From Taiwanofungus camphoratus (taxonomy: Eukaryota; Basidiomycota; Agaricomycetes; Polyporales; Taiwanofungaceae), in contig CP021223.1 of the NCBI GenBank assembly GCA_003999685.1, positions 62,001 to 126,000 on the forward strand: DNA of 64,000 bases, given 5' to 3'. The translations under genes and the position numbers were made by a program. Within the stretch, counting starts at the first letter, position 1. The number at the start of each line of letters is the position of its first letter. Under the pieces are notes generated by a model that was not told the DNA's origin, did not search any database, and saw only the letters and a program-made list of their open reading frames with translations. Shown here one piece after another: positions 9,739 through 23,123 of this stretch.

Positions 9739-12700
9739 TTCCGGTATGTGGATCCGGAGATTGCCGCAATAGTTCACTTTCTCGTGTTTACTTTACATTC
9801 AACCTTCACTTTCTGCTTATCATCCCCCCTCTTTCGTCCCACCGCTGGCCAGAATGCAATGTTCATCCAGCAAAAAGCGATGCAACTCCTATCGAAACGA
9901 CCTGGAATTGTCATCTCAGAGTAATATAACATAATCACGTTCGTGACAAGCTCCACTCAGTGATCTACAACAGGTTCCGAGATACCTGTTCGACTCATTC
10001 CGGCGTCTCTCGCAATATAGCAGAGGAAAACAACTCTAGTTCATCATGGTAATAAGTATGGAAGCAATAAATTAGTCTCCAGACTCCAGCCGTAAATTAA
10101 ACGCCACAGGGACCCAGAAGGCGCATCAGCTGGCGCTCGGCATCGCTATAACTGGAGTATGTACAAGATGCCGGCAGTGAATGCATTTCCGGACCCGTGG
10201 AACAGAAGAAATTGCATTTAGCGGTCAGTATATCATACAAGGCGTGTGGTCACCTTAAATGGCGTAGCACTTGTTACGAAGAAACTATTCTTGGAGGTCA
10301 GTGAGTGCCACTTGAAATGAAGACAAGCACCAACCTTCTCAACCTGAGGACGTCAATCAAAGGACTATACCTGCGAACTGTATCGAACCACGACCGTCAC
10401 AACAAGGAGACGGGCCTCGCACACTGTCGGCCAATGAAAACTCACGCATGTCGTTCTGCCTTCTCACTCAAAGATGGGATAATGGGAGGATTTTCTTACT
10501 CTTACGAGACGCCGGACGAGGCACGTCGTAGGATGACCCATCATCAGTTTGATCCTTCGTGCTGTTCACACAACCACCAAGTGTGTTTGCGAAGTGCAGG
10601 ATCAGGCCGCATCTACATAAGTCTTCAGATATTTTATTCACAATTTATCGATCGTGACGTCGGCGGCGCGATCAACACAGGCTAGACGGACATACAAAGA
10701 GTACACACATACGGGCACCCGAATCGTTTGTAGAGCCGTGCAGCGAGAAAATTAGTGCAAAGACAACGAGATGTATTACGTGCGTATACATCCGGTTTCA
10801 TGCGTGTAAACACCTTGTGGCCAGATAAGGGTCTCAGAATCTCTCGCTCACCTGGGGGATACATGCCATGGTCGTTGGCAAACTGTCACAGAATTCTAAG
10901 GGATGCCTCTCCTCGGGATTTGGAATCGCTTCGGAACCGCTGATATCTACGCCGATCTTTACCGACTTGTCTTGCCAATATACCTCACGAGCTTGGAACA
11001 CCGCTTGCTATCTGCTGTCGACAGTGTACCTTGATCTCAAGAAAATGTCAGTGAATTACCACATAAGAGTCACTTGCCGTTAACACCTCCTTACCTCTTA
11101 GTCGATCACATCACTCGCCTGGACTAGACATATACTGCTTTTCCCCTATAAACCACCCTAGAGGGCAGAAAGGTGAGCGAAGTAGGTTGACTAAGATACA
11201 CTACACATAAGAGTAGTTCCGTGCACATATCACGACGACGACGACGACGTCAGGTTGGAACTGAGGTTGGTTATAGCCATGCAACATAACTAACCTTCAC
11301 CTGTGCATTGTAGGTATCGATCGGTCAAGTACATAACACACCTGTGCCAGTACATTGTTCAAGTCCTTGCACAGTGTGGTTTTCGTGTTTGTCAACCGCC
11401 GAGAAGATAGCACATGCATGGCAGGTCGTCATGCATCCTCTAATCACTATCTTGCAGTCCTAACCATCTCGTCTAGTGGTCAAAATATTTTAACCGAGTG
11501 ATATCCTATCAGGTGTCACGGGACGCTACTGACTCACCACAGCTTCGATGAATGACCTGGAGCGGATCCAACCCTTCACGAATGGAAAAATGTGCCGTCA
11601 CTTTTGACGTTCAGGCAGCCAATGCAAACTTCTGGTTGTCACGGGTAAAGTGATAGCAGTAACTGTGAGAGAATTGTGGAGAGCACGGAAACAACGCAGC
11701 AGGTATGCGGTGCCTTTCCTCAAGTCGTAAGACATCCCGAAGGATGCAAAAAAAGCTCGTACAGGCGGGTTACGTCCGGTGCGAGAGTTCCAAGCACCAG
11801 GAGACGTACACGCAAACACTATCGTCCACGCGTCCTTTCCATCAGATACAGCCAACGAAGAATCTGACTTTGAAGCAAGATTCAAATAGTAGTCAATCTC
11901 GTTCAGCGCATTATTTTGCAATTCGTACCCAATACAACATTTCATTGGCCAGACAGTGCACCTGACGTTGGGCAGATATTTGAGTGAACATACACAGGAG
12001 ATAGCTGCGGACCTCACGAATAATGGCAAGTCTCCGATACGTTTGTTATTGAATATCTGCTTGGCTTACCGCAATGCAAGGATTGGTGACAAGGGTAGAG
12101 AGAACAACCAGTAAGGATCCCTCAATATGTGACCATTCGAATTTCGATCAAGCACAGTTCGTCCAGCATTATAAATTCTTTGACGATTATGGCGGAGACA
12201 TGGATTTTTCCATCTTGCAAGTTTAACCCATAAAAGAACGTCACTACGACCTCGGTTGGGCCCTATCTTGTGATGCTTCCATCAGCGTGATGATGGGGAC
12301 ATGCGAGAAGGTCACCTCACTGTTGGCAGACTCATGCGTGTGAACTACCGTCATGTATGTCTCACGTAGACACGTACAGTGCGAAGTATTTGACTGACGT
12401 GGCAGAGCGAAGGAGTGATCAGTTTTGTCAGGTGGAATTGCAAGGATCAAAGGTGACCGTCGATTACTGTGACGCAAGCCCCAACGCTAATCAATAACAC
12501 TCGAGCTGGGAACGACTGCGGGTATAATTGTTTTATGCACGTTCGTATCAATGCTCGAACACATTCTCCTGACCAGACTATACTCCGCCAAGAGATGACC
12601 AACAGCTCATATGAGCCGATCAACGCATTGCCTATTTAATTTGATCAGACATGGGGTGATGTCGCAAACACCCCAGCATGAGATGCCCGCGAGATAGAAC

Positions 12701-15700
12701 ATCTTCCACAGGAATGTATGAATGAGTGAGACCGCAAAACAAAGTCAATTCTCACGACAACCTAAGCACGTATATTGTAGGTACCAGCGGACATTCGTGT
12801 TAACCATCTAGGATGCCTGGGATGCTGGTGTTGCGGATCCACTTTAGCTTCTGAGATTATCAAACTGCCATCACGGTCTGTCTGATGGCAGGTCAGATCG
12901 TCAACGAGCTGGGTCATTCGGCAATGCCCGACAAACGTAAGGGACGTGTTAAGGTAGGAATCTGTTGCATGGAGAGCTCGGAATTGCATCGTGACTGCAA
13001 AACGTTCAGCCGAGGGAACAGACAATGCTCCGCGAGGACTGCCGGCCACACCTCACGAAGCACACAAAGAGTATCAGAGAACAAAAAACAGAGAGTACCA
13101 CTGCGGAAATGAAACAACAGGCAATTTCGGTGAAATGGAGATCGTTTGATATCGTGGTAAATCCGTGGGCCAGTTGGATTTCCTCAACAAGGGCGACTGC
13201 CGTGAAAGCACAACAAGCGACATGCGGCGCGCGAGCCATATCAAATCGTGACGTCCAGGGGAATTCACAGTGTTTAAAAAGTCTGATAAGCATTCTGGCT
13301 CCACAGCTTGTAAGTTGAGATTGGTGTCATCCGAACAAAATGCGACATTACCTTGATCATACGAAGTCGATTTACTTAGCCGGCACCTCTCTGCGTAGAT
13401 ATTTCAAGAATCTCGCCAAGGAATCCACACCATGCGGAGGGTTCACGGAGCAGCAAGCCGTGTGACTTAACAGACACGTAAAACTCGAGCGCCTCGTTGC
13501 GACGGAAGGAAGTGATCGAGTAGGGGGCATTCGTGCTAAACGGTAAGAACGCATTGACATATGATCATCGTGAGCCATACAAATTGGAAACATAATGTGG
13601 GAAAATGAACAAAGCGTAGCGCGAGTACGTACTTGCTAGACGTCTTGGGTGTCGATGCCGCGAGAGTGATTGACCTTAACGGGCCCGCTGTAACGCAGGC
13701 GTACACGAGGAGAAGAATCTGAAGCTCCGAGATATGCACGATCCGAGGATTATCCAGGTAGTCCCAAGATGGAATGAATTTAGACATGGCTTCGAATGAC
13801 CTTCGTGTCACATAGCCTTTGAGCCAGCGCTGGATAATTCCGGTGACAACGGATAGGGTCCACCGGCAGTGCTTCTGGGGCTCTCAGATGACCGCTGGCA
13901 AAACCGTTGATTACTGGATTATGAACAGACACTTACCTGAATTGCTTAATGTAGAGTCGCTGATCGCCCCGAGGAGAAAATAGGCATGTTCGCGAATACC
14001 GCCTGCGCCAAAGGTTGTCCTTAATTTTGACCGATCCTACAATTTGGGATGGTAGGAACGTAAGCACGAGACACCCAGCTTTGGGTGGAGAGTATACGAG
14101 TATATGTCAGTCACTACTCAGAATTCAGCTTGTGCGAAAGTATTTGAGACCGCAAGGGCGAACAGGCGTATCATCCATCATCTGCAGCGGTGAACTTTGA
14201 GAACAGCATGGACAGCAGGTGAGGAGCACATATATACATCTTAACTCGGAACTGAACCGGCCGTACAAGGAAAGTTGTCAAGCGGTCTATGAAAAAGAAA
14301 TATCAGTATTGCACCCGACTATGGCTCTTACCGTACGAACGGCGCAACCGTGTGTGCACGTGAGGCAAGATTGTCAGAGCTAGGCTTTAGAGAGACAGTG
14401 ACAACTGATGGTAGACATGCCAGGGTTCCATTGCGGACCTTACAGTCGCTGTCAGCTGGTGATAGAATGAATGAGGCCCTGAATTAACTACTCTGATCAG
14501 GAAATTCAGCAACGTTTGGGTGGAGTTCCGGCATTGGGCCGTAGTACCGCGATCGTCAGTCGGTCCGACCAGCAGAAAAGGGGTCGCGCACTCGTCAAAC
14601 GTACCGAGGTATTCCGTCAGCCTCATCATTGACCCGTCAGAACCCAGCTCTTGATTAGCCAAAAGCCAGTACTCCAAGCCGCACTTACCAGCAGTATTCA
14701 TGGCCGAACGACAATCCAGACTTCACACGACGAAGGGAGAAACCTTATCTCCAAGACCAGAATCGAGGCTGGACCTATGTCTATCAAAGACGAAGAGCGG
14801 TGCCGAGGTGTTTTCGCGCCATCCAAAGCCAACGGCATAAGCAACACGTAAACTCTCACCTGAGAACTCTCCCATGGCCAACTGCCCACTCTCCATAGGT
14901 GCGCTTCATGATCCGCGAATAATGATAACCATCGATCTATCGGAGCAGGATCCGGTCAATCAAGGTAATAAAAGCACGACTGAAGATACATCCTCGAAGA
15001 TCAGGGGACAGTATGTGCAAAGTCGTTCTATTCCCCGGACGAGCTTCTATTACCCCCGAAGTTGGCTAGCTGTCTCGCTGTAATGAGCGCAAAGTCCTTC
15101 AGAGGTTGACCTATGCGATGATATGTCAAAACACGCCCTCTGATACTGAATCGAGGTGTGAATCCCTACCACGCCTAACTAGATATCGGATACTGGAGCG
15201 GACCGGAACAGGGTAGATAGAAGATCTAGCCAAACACAGTTGCCTTCCTGCGTGGGATGTTCCACCCCAAAATCCTGTCAGAAGTCCACTCAGTGGAGAA
15301 TACCTGTTGTAAAGTTGGCTACCTGTCTATGAAGTTCCGGCTCTCAAAGTGGTTGTTGGGATTAGAGATTGACATTTGCTCGATAAGCACTTGCAGTACC
15401 ACGAGGATCACGTTTCTACGGTGCGGATTGGGTGAGGCCTATTGTTCCGGATTTGTATGAAGAAAGTCCGGTGCGGGAGGTGCGATCTGCCGAACTTAAG
15501 AATTAGGAAACCGAGACCCACAGCTGTGGAGCATGCAAACCAACAGCACAGACCAGCCATACATAAATAGAATCTTTGAAGAGCATACATTTCAGCTGCA
15601 CTTCATCAATGCGGCAGAGAGAAGCATGAAGGATCTATGGGACTGCGCAATGTGTACGTGAATACGGGGTCAAAGCTTGGGCCATTTTATGGGGGAATAT

Positions 15701-17659
15701 GAATGTTGAAACACCAGTCCGCATGTTTTTTAGATTTGGGGAATGAGAACACGGGCCCATTCCTTCGTGACAAACAAGGTGCTGAGGAAGGGAATTTGCA
15801 CATACCAGAGTCTGAACGAAAACATAACGAAACAGGGCTGAAATTTCTAGCATCATCTAGACACGTGCATAGATGACTATCGCGCTGAGCGCAAGGGTTC
15901 AAACTCCAAAGTACCTGACAGTCCAGATCATCATTTGACGCTCAGAAGCGGTCTGCGCAGGATCATTTCGGATGATTACATTTACATTAGCTGTCCAGAT
16001 GGTGGGTGAGCAAGTTTGAGCACAGCCTCAATGGGTTTGTCCGAGAGGTAGTGGTTCTACCAGGCATGAGGGTATGATGTTTAGACTGTCGAGTGACCAT
16101 TCGTAGGCAGTAGGGTACTGAGCCTGAAATAGCCGTAGTAAAAGAGCTTCGAGAGCACCAATGCATTGACATAAGTCTTCTAGCGGGGAACGGAGGATAC
16201 GGTTATGAGTCTACCTGGTACGGAGTGGCGGAAATAAGAACGACTAGAACAAGTTTGGCAAACTTCTCCCTGGGAAGCAGGAGACGAAGTGCCTTAAGAC
16301 TTGAAATGCCCGTGGCGTCTTCTTGAGACAAGTAGGGCGGTCATAAGCGGGAGATGACCTCTCGTAGAGATCGACTTTGGCAAGAGCGTAAAGACATTCG
16401 TAGAAAAATGGAATGAAGAACCATTAGACTCGAGCTCCAAGTGGGCGTTCAGCAAATAGAGGGGAACTTGACTCCCAGGAACTGCTAGGGAATGATCCGA
16501 GAAGACACCAATCTGGCTTCAGATGATCTTTTCGTATGTTGACAACTGGTAACAGCTTGCACGGTTGTCATAGCGGAAGGGCGTATGTTCCGCGACTATC
16601 CAGAAGGACTAGGCACAAGTTGGTCAACAACAGATCGCTATGCGCATTTCCTACACACACACTCTTTCCACTGTGAGCTGGCCGTACCATCAAACGAGTG
16701 AACGAAGAGCTCGGAATGTCAGAAAATAAGACGAGATCACGTTTCAGTTGGTGACTGATGAGCCCACACAAATAGACATTTATCTAAAAAGCCGTTCAAT
16801 TCAACGGAACAACCGCGCCGTGGAGCCCCTTGACCGCAGGAATTTCGGTGAGTGGAAGGTTGTGGACCGTGCGTGTCTAAGTATCACCACTTGATGATAC
16901 CAAATACTTATTTACTGATTGCAAGATATCCCCATTTTCTGCTGACAAAGATATCACGAATCACAAATATCGGGAATTCAAACCCAGTGGTCCATCTGCA
17001 ATGCAACGTTGCTAACAAGCCTCCGGCTTTCTGCACCATATTGACTGCAGAGACAAGGTAAACATGTCATTGAGGTTTTCTGCATTTTTCTGAGTTGATT
17101 CCAGCTTCTGATACCCTCGAAATTAGATTCTGGTGGTCTGAACTGATTTGTTCTATCTTGATTCTGGGCGCCGAGGCGCGAACAATCAGGCCATAACAAC
17201 GTGGATATCTCCAGAGAATCTGGCTATTCTCAACTGGCAATCCGAATCAAATTGACTAATTGCACAGTAGAGGGGCGATTGACACGCAGTGTTCATTCCC
17301 AGCGTTGAAGAAAGCAATAAGGTTCGCGCCATTGGAACTAAAATCGTTTTTAGGTTATGATCCTAGGTGCAGGTAACTTCCGAGTTCGAAGGCAGTCGGA
17401 AAGGTCCCGCGAAGGACCTCGTCCCGATACAGGAGATACAACATATCTTCTTATTTGTCACGCTTGCTGGAAAATTTCCAGACTGTCGGCTTCTAGCAGA
17501 TCCATCTGCCCGTCTCTGGCAACTCTTTAGCCGTGGGCTCCATGAGACCGTCCCGGCTTCTAGGACGTTCTCGCGTGGCATTCATATCTATCCGCTGCCT
17601 CTTGAACTCCCCTTTGTTCTGACACCGAGTTCCGCATCTCCTCCTCCCTCTCGGCAGAT
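9739..17659. other. Gene-poor stretch of 7.9 kb
   Basis: I find no frame here with recognisable motifs, no RNA gene and no terminal repeats. Open frames are all under about 145 codons and do not chain across plausible introns into a coherent protein. A (GAC)n run sits near 11230. Composition is close to balanced and lacks the third-position bias of the flanking genes. It may hold promoters of both flanking genes, old decayed transposon sequence or long non-coding transcripts; nothing in the sequence decides between these. Confidence 0.5.
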
Positions 17660-20600
17660 ATGGTCGCGAGCGCAAATGGTGAAGTGTATACTCCCTTTGC
17701 GCGTGTTCCTATTATCGAAGAGGGCTTCCAATCAAGTGAGGACGGCTCTGAATTGCACTCGCCTGCATATGAAGGCTCATATCCTCCAGATGGTGCGTCC
17801 GCGTCATCTTGTCTTTCCACTGCTAACATGGGCGCGTTCGAAGAAGTTCCATATTCACTAGGTCAATTGGATTTCCATAGCGCGCCCACTCTACTCCAAA
17901 ACTCCTTTGGTGGGCGTTATGGCCAATCTAGCGTCGCTGAACAAATCCGCAACGCGCATATGCTCCAGACGCTGCAAGTTCCGAATTCTGCGACTAGTCA
18001 TGATGTACCTCGTCACCTGAATATCACCCTTCATGAACAATCTATGCTCGACTATGGCGACCCATCTTCTCGTTTTCAACCTAGTTCTCTTACTCCTGGA
18101 ACGGAGCTTCCGTTTAGTATACCCCAGAATAGACTTCCACAACCCCATTTCGGCATTCCGCGTGATTCACCATTGTTCTCCTCTCGCACAACCGTTCCAG
18201 TATCTTCAGCTGTGCAGGCCCCGCAGATCTCTCTTCCGTCTTCCCACACCAAAAACTCTGCGACTGCAAACAACAACTCTTCTGCACGTCCATCCCGGAG
18301 AGAGGCATCGACAGTTGTCATCGCATGTCGACAATGGTACGTTTGCTAGGCGTATTACATGCCGGCCATAACTTGACTGCGAACCTGTAGTCGCGCTCGA
18401 AAAATACGTTGCGATTCTACAAGGCCTGTATGTCACAACTGTACGCGACGCAACAACGAGTGCGAGTACGATGCCGTTCCCAAAAGAAGAGGCCCTGACA
18501 AGCGCCCTGGAACAAGGCAACGCTCCTGCAAGAAGCGTTCTTCAGACTCTGATCCATCTCCAGCGAAGAAAAAACGCAAAACAAGCGACGGATTTGACGA
18601 CAGTAAAAGCCCTCCTTCGTTTGAGGTCGTGAAAAGGGAAAATGGGTTGGACGACTGCAAAAAAAATCATTCCTTGTCATTAACTGCCGTTCATGAAACT
18701 CATCCACATGTGTCACATTCCACACCCCTTTCCGTCGACTCATCAGTCCCTCCCCGTGCAATTGGCTCCGACATAGTATATTCCAGGGTGAGTTTGCTTT
18801 TTCACCTGTAGCTTCGCAGCGCCAATTGTCGACAGATGTTTATTCAGTTCTAATAGGATGGTTTTTCAACCCCGCCTCGTCATCGCCCTATTGCTATAGA
18901 ACTCCCGGATTCTAATTTCGTTGACAAAACTTTTGCGCCAATGGATGTCAACAGCCGTCGGCATCATAATGATCGTCAAGACAAAGCTACATTTATTCAT
19001 TTATCTCCTTCGACGGAATACAGTCGAAAGTCTTGGTGGGATAACCTATTGCGAGAGCAGCCGTAAGCCTCTCTTGTCTCATATTCTTTTTTTTAATTTT
19101 CGCTGACTTATCGGATAGGATGAGAGACATCATGGATGACTTGAACTTTCTGTGAGTATACTTATCCTTTACCAACTTGCCATTGTGAGATATTTACGAG
19201 GTCCTAGCTTCGCGTCTGGCAGCTATCTGCTTTCATTTATTCATATACCAACATTCTTCCGCGACTTGCATGATCCGAATCTGCGCGCACGTATGCAGCC
19301 TGCTTTGATAATGTCGGCTCTTGCCATGGCCGCGTTAATGAAATCAAGCGAAATTGAGCTTGGTTCCGAAGGCCGTGCCCGTGCTCTCCGCCTGCGTGAC
19401 ACCGCACAGACGATGTTGGAGGCCGCGTGCAGCTCGCAGTCTATTGACTATACACTCGCGGAAGCGGCTTTGGTACGCACCCATATTCTCCATGGACATT
19501 TCGCGTGTTGATTCATACCTCCACATCAATGCTCGCCTTAGATTTTGGCGCTCTTCGAGTCATGCTGCCATCCTCAATACAATGCAGAGCGCGCCAGCTG
19601 CTCTCTTCAGTTCCTCGACCGCATCATCCAGGTCCTGTCCCTCTGTTCTGTTGACATTCATGATCCAGATGCGACCGTCTTCACCACTCGCGCCGTCCCT
19701 GTAGTCTATTTACCCAACAACTATAGGCCGCCGAAGAAGTGTTCTTGTAATACCTTGTTGCACCGTCCGAGCATTGTTCCATTCGACGATCATGCTTGGG
19801 CCTGTTTCACGCCGCCTTGGGATCCCAACTGGTCCGATACAGAAGTCCGCAAGGAGGAATGTCGTCGGTTGTGTTGGAGTGCTCTTGCTCTCATCGCAAG
19901 CTACACGTTCCAGTGCTCAGTGTTCCATCAAGAACCACTGGCGTTTGCGTTGTCGGAACCTTCCAATGTACGTGCTACGGGTGAATTATGCGACTTTGCG
20001 CTCAACTCCTCGCTCGCAGTATGCCTTGCTGTTCCCGGGAGAAGCTTATGAGCGAAGTCTCGGTCATGAGCAGCTCTCGGGTCAGTCGCCGAAGGAGTCG
20101 GTGTGGGCAATCTATTGTCGGAGCATGCTCCTATGGAGCAGCTGCTTGCGACAGCCAGACGAGGCATGGTCGACGGATCAGAGGTCCCGCTTTGCACTCG
20201 AGGTGTTCGGTGAGACACGGGCAATCCAAGCTGGCCTAAACATGCACCACTGCAATCTGGACTCGGAGCTCTTGTACTTGTCCAGAGAGTTTCTGTTCAA
20301 GTGCGTCCTAGAAGGGCCTGTTCTCGTTTTTACTAATATATGATGCCTGCCCTTCCTCTAGCACTTGTATGACGGTCACTTATCAGCTGCGTCGGTGAGC
20401 CTTGTCCTTGACTATCCTCTTTTTGTGAATCTGACCTATACCAACAGGCTGCAGGACGTTGATAGTGCCATGGTTCCGATGTTCGACCGTCGACAGGCGG
20501 AGGAATGGTGTGAGTCCGGCGCTCTTCTCGAAAGGCGAATCTGACACGGAGATGGCTGCCAGTGTTCTACCAGGACCAAGTAGCCAAGCGTATCAAGTCG

Positions 20601-20964
20601 TCGGTGCTGCAGCTGGGAGAAACCCCCGGCCACCTGCTCTCGAGACGGCCGTTTCAGGTCACCTGGTTCGCTACGCAGGTCGTGATATGTCTCGCGCTGT
20701 GGGCGTACGACCGCTCGCTCATCCACGCGCTGGAGCTCGCCAAGTCGTTCCTGATACCGCTCGATGTCTTGAATGTGCTGTGGCCCTCTCCAGGTGCGTT
20801 GGTGCTATCCCTCCGTGCTGGGTCCGTCCGTGCTGACGCTCGGTATAGCACATCGGCATCGGTGCGACGAGCTCCGGCAGCGCCTCGAAGAGGCGTGCTC
20901 CTCCGCCCGACTGCCTCTTCCGCTCCCTGCCGGGCTCACCCTTCCGCCTATCCTCAGAGCCTGA
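17660..20964 (+). CDS. Zn2Cys6 transcription factor with fungal-specific regulatory domain
   Basis: Eleven exons: 17660-18336, 18391-18787, 18857-19062, 19119-19151, 19208-19472, 19542-19967, 20020-20300, 20362-20394, 20448-20509, 20563-20793 and 20849-20964, giving 908 residues. The binuclear zinc cluster has Cys 223, 226, 233, 240, 243 and 250 (CX2CX6CX6CX2CX6C) with the usual CRARKIRCD core; the first intron splits the second cysteine codon. A basic stretch rich in Lys/Arg/Ser follows, then the all-helical middle domain seen after the cluster in fungal regulators (about residues 450-830), including SFIHIPTFFRDLHDP and AAALMKSSEIELG-like helices. It should act in the nucleus as a sequence-specific DNA-binding regulator. 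Targets cannot be inferred; no metabolic cluster is adjacent. The N-terminal 220 residues are Ser/Pro-rich and probably disordered. Confidence 0.9.
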
Positions 20965-21848
20965 CTAGTCCTTTGACGATTCCATGTACATATATCCGCA
21001 CACGCATTTCCTCCCGTCTCTCGTTCCTGCTCTGTTGTGCTCGTGCCTGTGCTTTGTGCGTCCATCCCTATTCTCGCTGTAGCCTACATACTGTATCGAC
21101 ATTCTCTTGTTTCTCTTCGTTGCCCGCATAATGTTCGAGTATTCATGTCTATTACCGTGGTGTTTTTCGAGGCTCGTCTTCGGCCTTTCTCCAGACCCTC
21201 TCTCCATGCACCCTGTCGCGCTACTTGTGCTTGACGTGTCGCTCCTAGCGTAAGCGTAAATACCTGTGTCGAGAAATCTGCACCGTTTTTGCTCGATGCA
21301 CCGTGATGTCGGCTACCTTGGCAGGCTGGTAGGCAAGTACTGTATACCATGTCGATCTCTCCAATGTCTCGGCCGAGTTGGACGCCGTCGACTTGTCGCC
21401 ATGCGCAGCCGCAGGCCCCGGCCAGGCTGGGCCTTGAGGGTATGTGGTACTTACCGGCGGCCGGTAATCGTATCCTCGCGCAAGGGGCGCGCTGTTGAGA
21501 ACAATAGCGTTCGGCGCATCGGACAAGGACAGGCCGTCTGCTGCCCGTTGAAGTTGTATCATTATGTACACGCACCCCTTCCTCTCCTTTTCTAAAATCA
21601 GATAAATTCACAATATGTACAATCAAGTATTCTTGACATGAAACTGATGACAGAAAACAATGCACGAATGGATAGATCTCGGCTGCGCGTCCTCCGTCTC
21701 GGGATCTCTCTCCTCTCGCAAGACCCAAGCTATGTAAAATCCGAGCGATGTACTTTTTAAAAATCATTTTCCGTTTAGAAAAAAAGTCCGAGACGCAGTG
21801 CAGTGGGAGACAAAGGTAGTGAAAACGCTGCATTGGGGGGTCACTCTC

Positions 21849-22089
21849 TATAAAAAAAATGCAAGTCGGCCTTAGTCGCCTTTCTGGTACCAAAATTGCA
21901 CAACTTGACTAACTAGTCGAATTCCTCGCCTTTCGGTGGCTGAATATGAAGCAGTCAGTCACAGGGCAGTCGCACACCAGCCAACCTATAATCAGCTCGT
22001 CCGACTAGAGTGCCGCAACGACTGCCCTGCACTTTTTGCACCCACGTTGACTACACTTTTTTTAATTTTTATTTTACAGAGGGTCACTA
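21849..22089. repeat. Dispersed direct repeat, copy 1
   Basis: This copy shares a series of blocks with 22406-22617 in the same order and orientation, offset by about 570 bases. The blocks are TAAAAAAA, GGTACCAAAAT, CACAAC, TGACTAACTAGTC, CCTTTCGGTGGCTGAATAT, GGGCAGTCGCACACC, then a T run and ACAGAGGG. The copies are interrupted by small indels. There is no reading frame in it. Confidence 0.8.
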
Positions 22090-22328
22090 GTGGTCGACGG
22101 CGGGCGCGGCGCTCGGAAACGGGCGGGCTCCACTGGCATGGGTGGATCGAACGATCGTGCAACGTGCCGGCGATCGCGTACATGTGCTCTGTTTCCGCAA
22201 GGCGGCGTGGGGGCGGGCGCTTCCACGTCCCTGGCGGGCAGGGGCGCCCGCCGACCGCGCCCAGGTCGGGTCGGGGCAGGCGTGTTCGTCGGACGTCGCG
22301 CGCACGGCCCCATGGCCCCATGGTGGGC

Positions 22329-22366
22329 GAGACACGAGACACGAGACACGAGACACGAGACACGAG
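22329..22366. repeat. Heptanucleotide microsatellite (GAGACAC)n
   Basis: About five perfect copies of a 7-base unit, GAGACAC, lie between the two direct repeats. The unit length is not a multiple of three, which argues against a coding role. Confidence 0.9.
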
Positions 22367-22405
22367 GCACAAGACACCTGCGCGCGCGATGCAATGTGGC
22401 GCTGT

Positions 22406-22617
22406 GTAAAAAAATGAACGTCGGTCCTGCCTGCCCTGGCTGGCTGGCTGGCTGGCTGGTACCAAAATCGCACAACCTGACTAACTAGTCCAATCTTCAA
22501 TGCCTTTCGGTGGCTGAATATTGTCACGGGGCAGTCGCACACCTGTAGTCAGCTAGTACACGCCCGCCCTGCGATCTCTGCACCAACGTCGACTGCGCTT
22601 TTTTCACAGAGGGCGAG
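22406..22617. repeat. Dispersed direct repeat, copy 2
   Basis: This is the partner of 21849-22089. It carries an expanded CTGG microsatellite just before GGTACC that copy 1 lacks. The 360 bases between the copies are very GC-rich and contain a heptanucleotide tract. Confidence 0.8.
22436..22459. repeat. Tetranucleotide microsatellite (CTGG)6
   Basis: Six perfect CTGG units sit at the start of direct repeat copy 2. Confidence 0.9.
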
Positions 22618-22847
22618 GGCGAGGGCGAGTGGCGATGGCGAGGGGGGGGGGTGGACCCGCCGCAGCCAGCGCGGGGAGAAGCACGCACGCACCAGCAGAG
22701 AAGACAGGCGGACGTACAAGAGTCGAGATCGTCTCGGAAAACATCAGTCACGGATGCCGCCGCCTCCACCGCTTAACGGCAGGATGCGTACTGCCCATCG
22801 ACGACCCCGCCGCGCCCGTCCTCGTCGGTGAACCACATCGAGAGCGA

Positions 22848-22888
22848 GGTTTGGGGGGGAGGGGGAAGGGGGAAGGGGGGGAGGGGCA
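22848..22888 (+). repeat. G-rich tract, possible G-quadruplex
   Basis: Five or more runs of four or more G are separated by one to three bases on the plus strand. This satisfies the simple G-quadruplex pattern. Whether it folds in vivo is unknown. Confidence 0.6.
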
Positions 22889-23098
22889 GCGCGGAAATGC
22901 CGACCAGGGCAACTCGCTCCGTTCCCTCCCAGGCGAGAATGCCGCCTGCGAGTGCTGCGGGCGCGTCGACAACCGAGTCTCTTGCCAGCCTACTCGCGCC
23001 GCCAACGCCAGCCGAGCTGTGCTCAGGCTGGTGTTGGAGGGAGGAAATGCTGGCTGTTCGGAAGTCCACCGTGGGCTACGTAGTTGTAGGGCCACGAG

Positions 23099-23123
23099 CA
23101 GTGACAGTGACAGTGACAGTGAT
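23099..23123. repeat. Hexanucleotide microsatellite (AGTGAC)n
   Basis: Four near-perfect AGTGAC units lie in the GC-rich intergenic block. Confidence 0.85.

Noticed and set aside
14387-14889. Minus-strand frames with donor- and acceptor-like sites
   Set aside because: Joined exons give short products ending at stops in each tested phase, and no familiar motif appears.
21992-22542. Long open frames on both strands in the GC-rich repeat core
   Set aside because: High GC removes stop codons in several frames at once, and the translations are repeats of simple sequence. No ATG-led frame has a motif.
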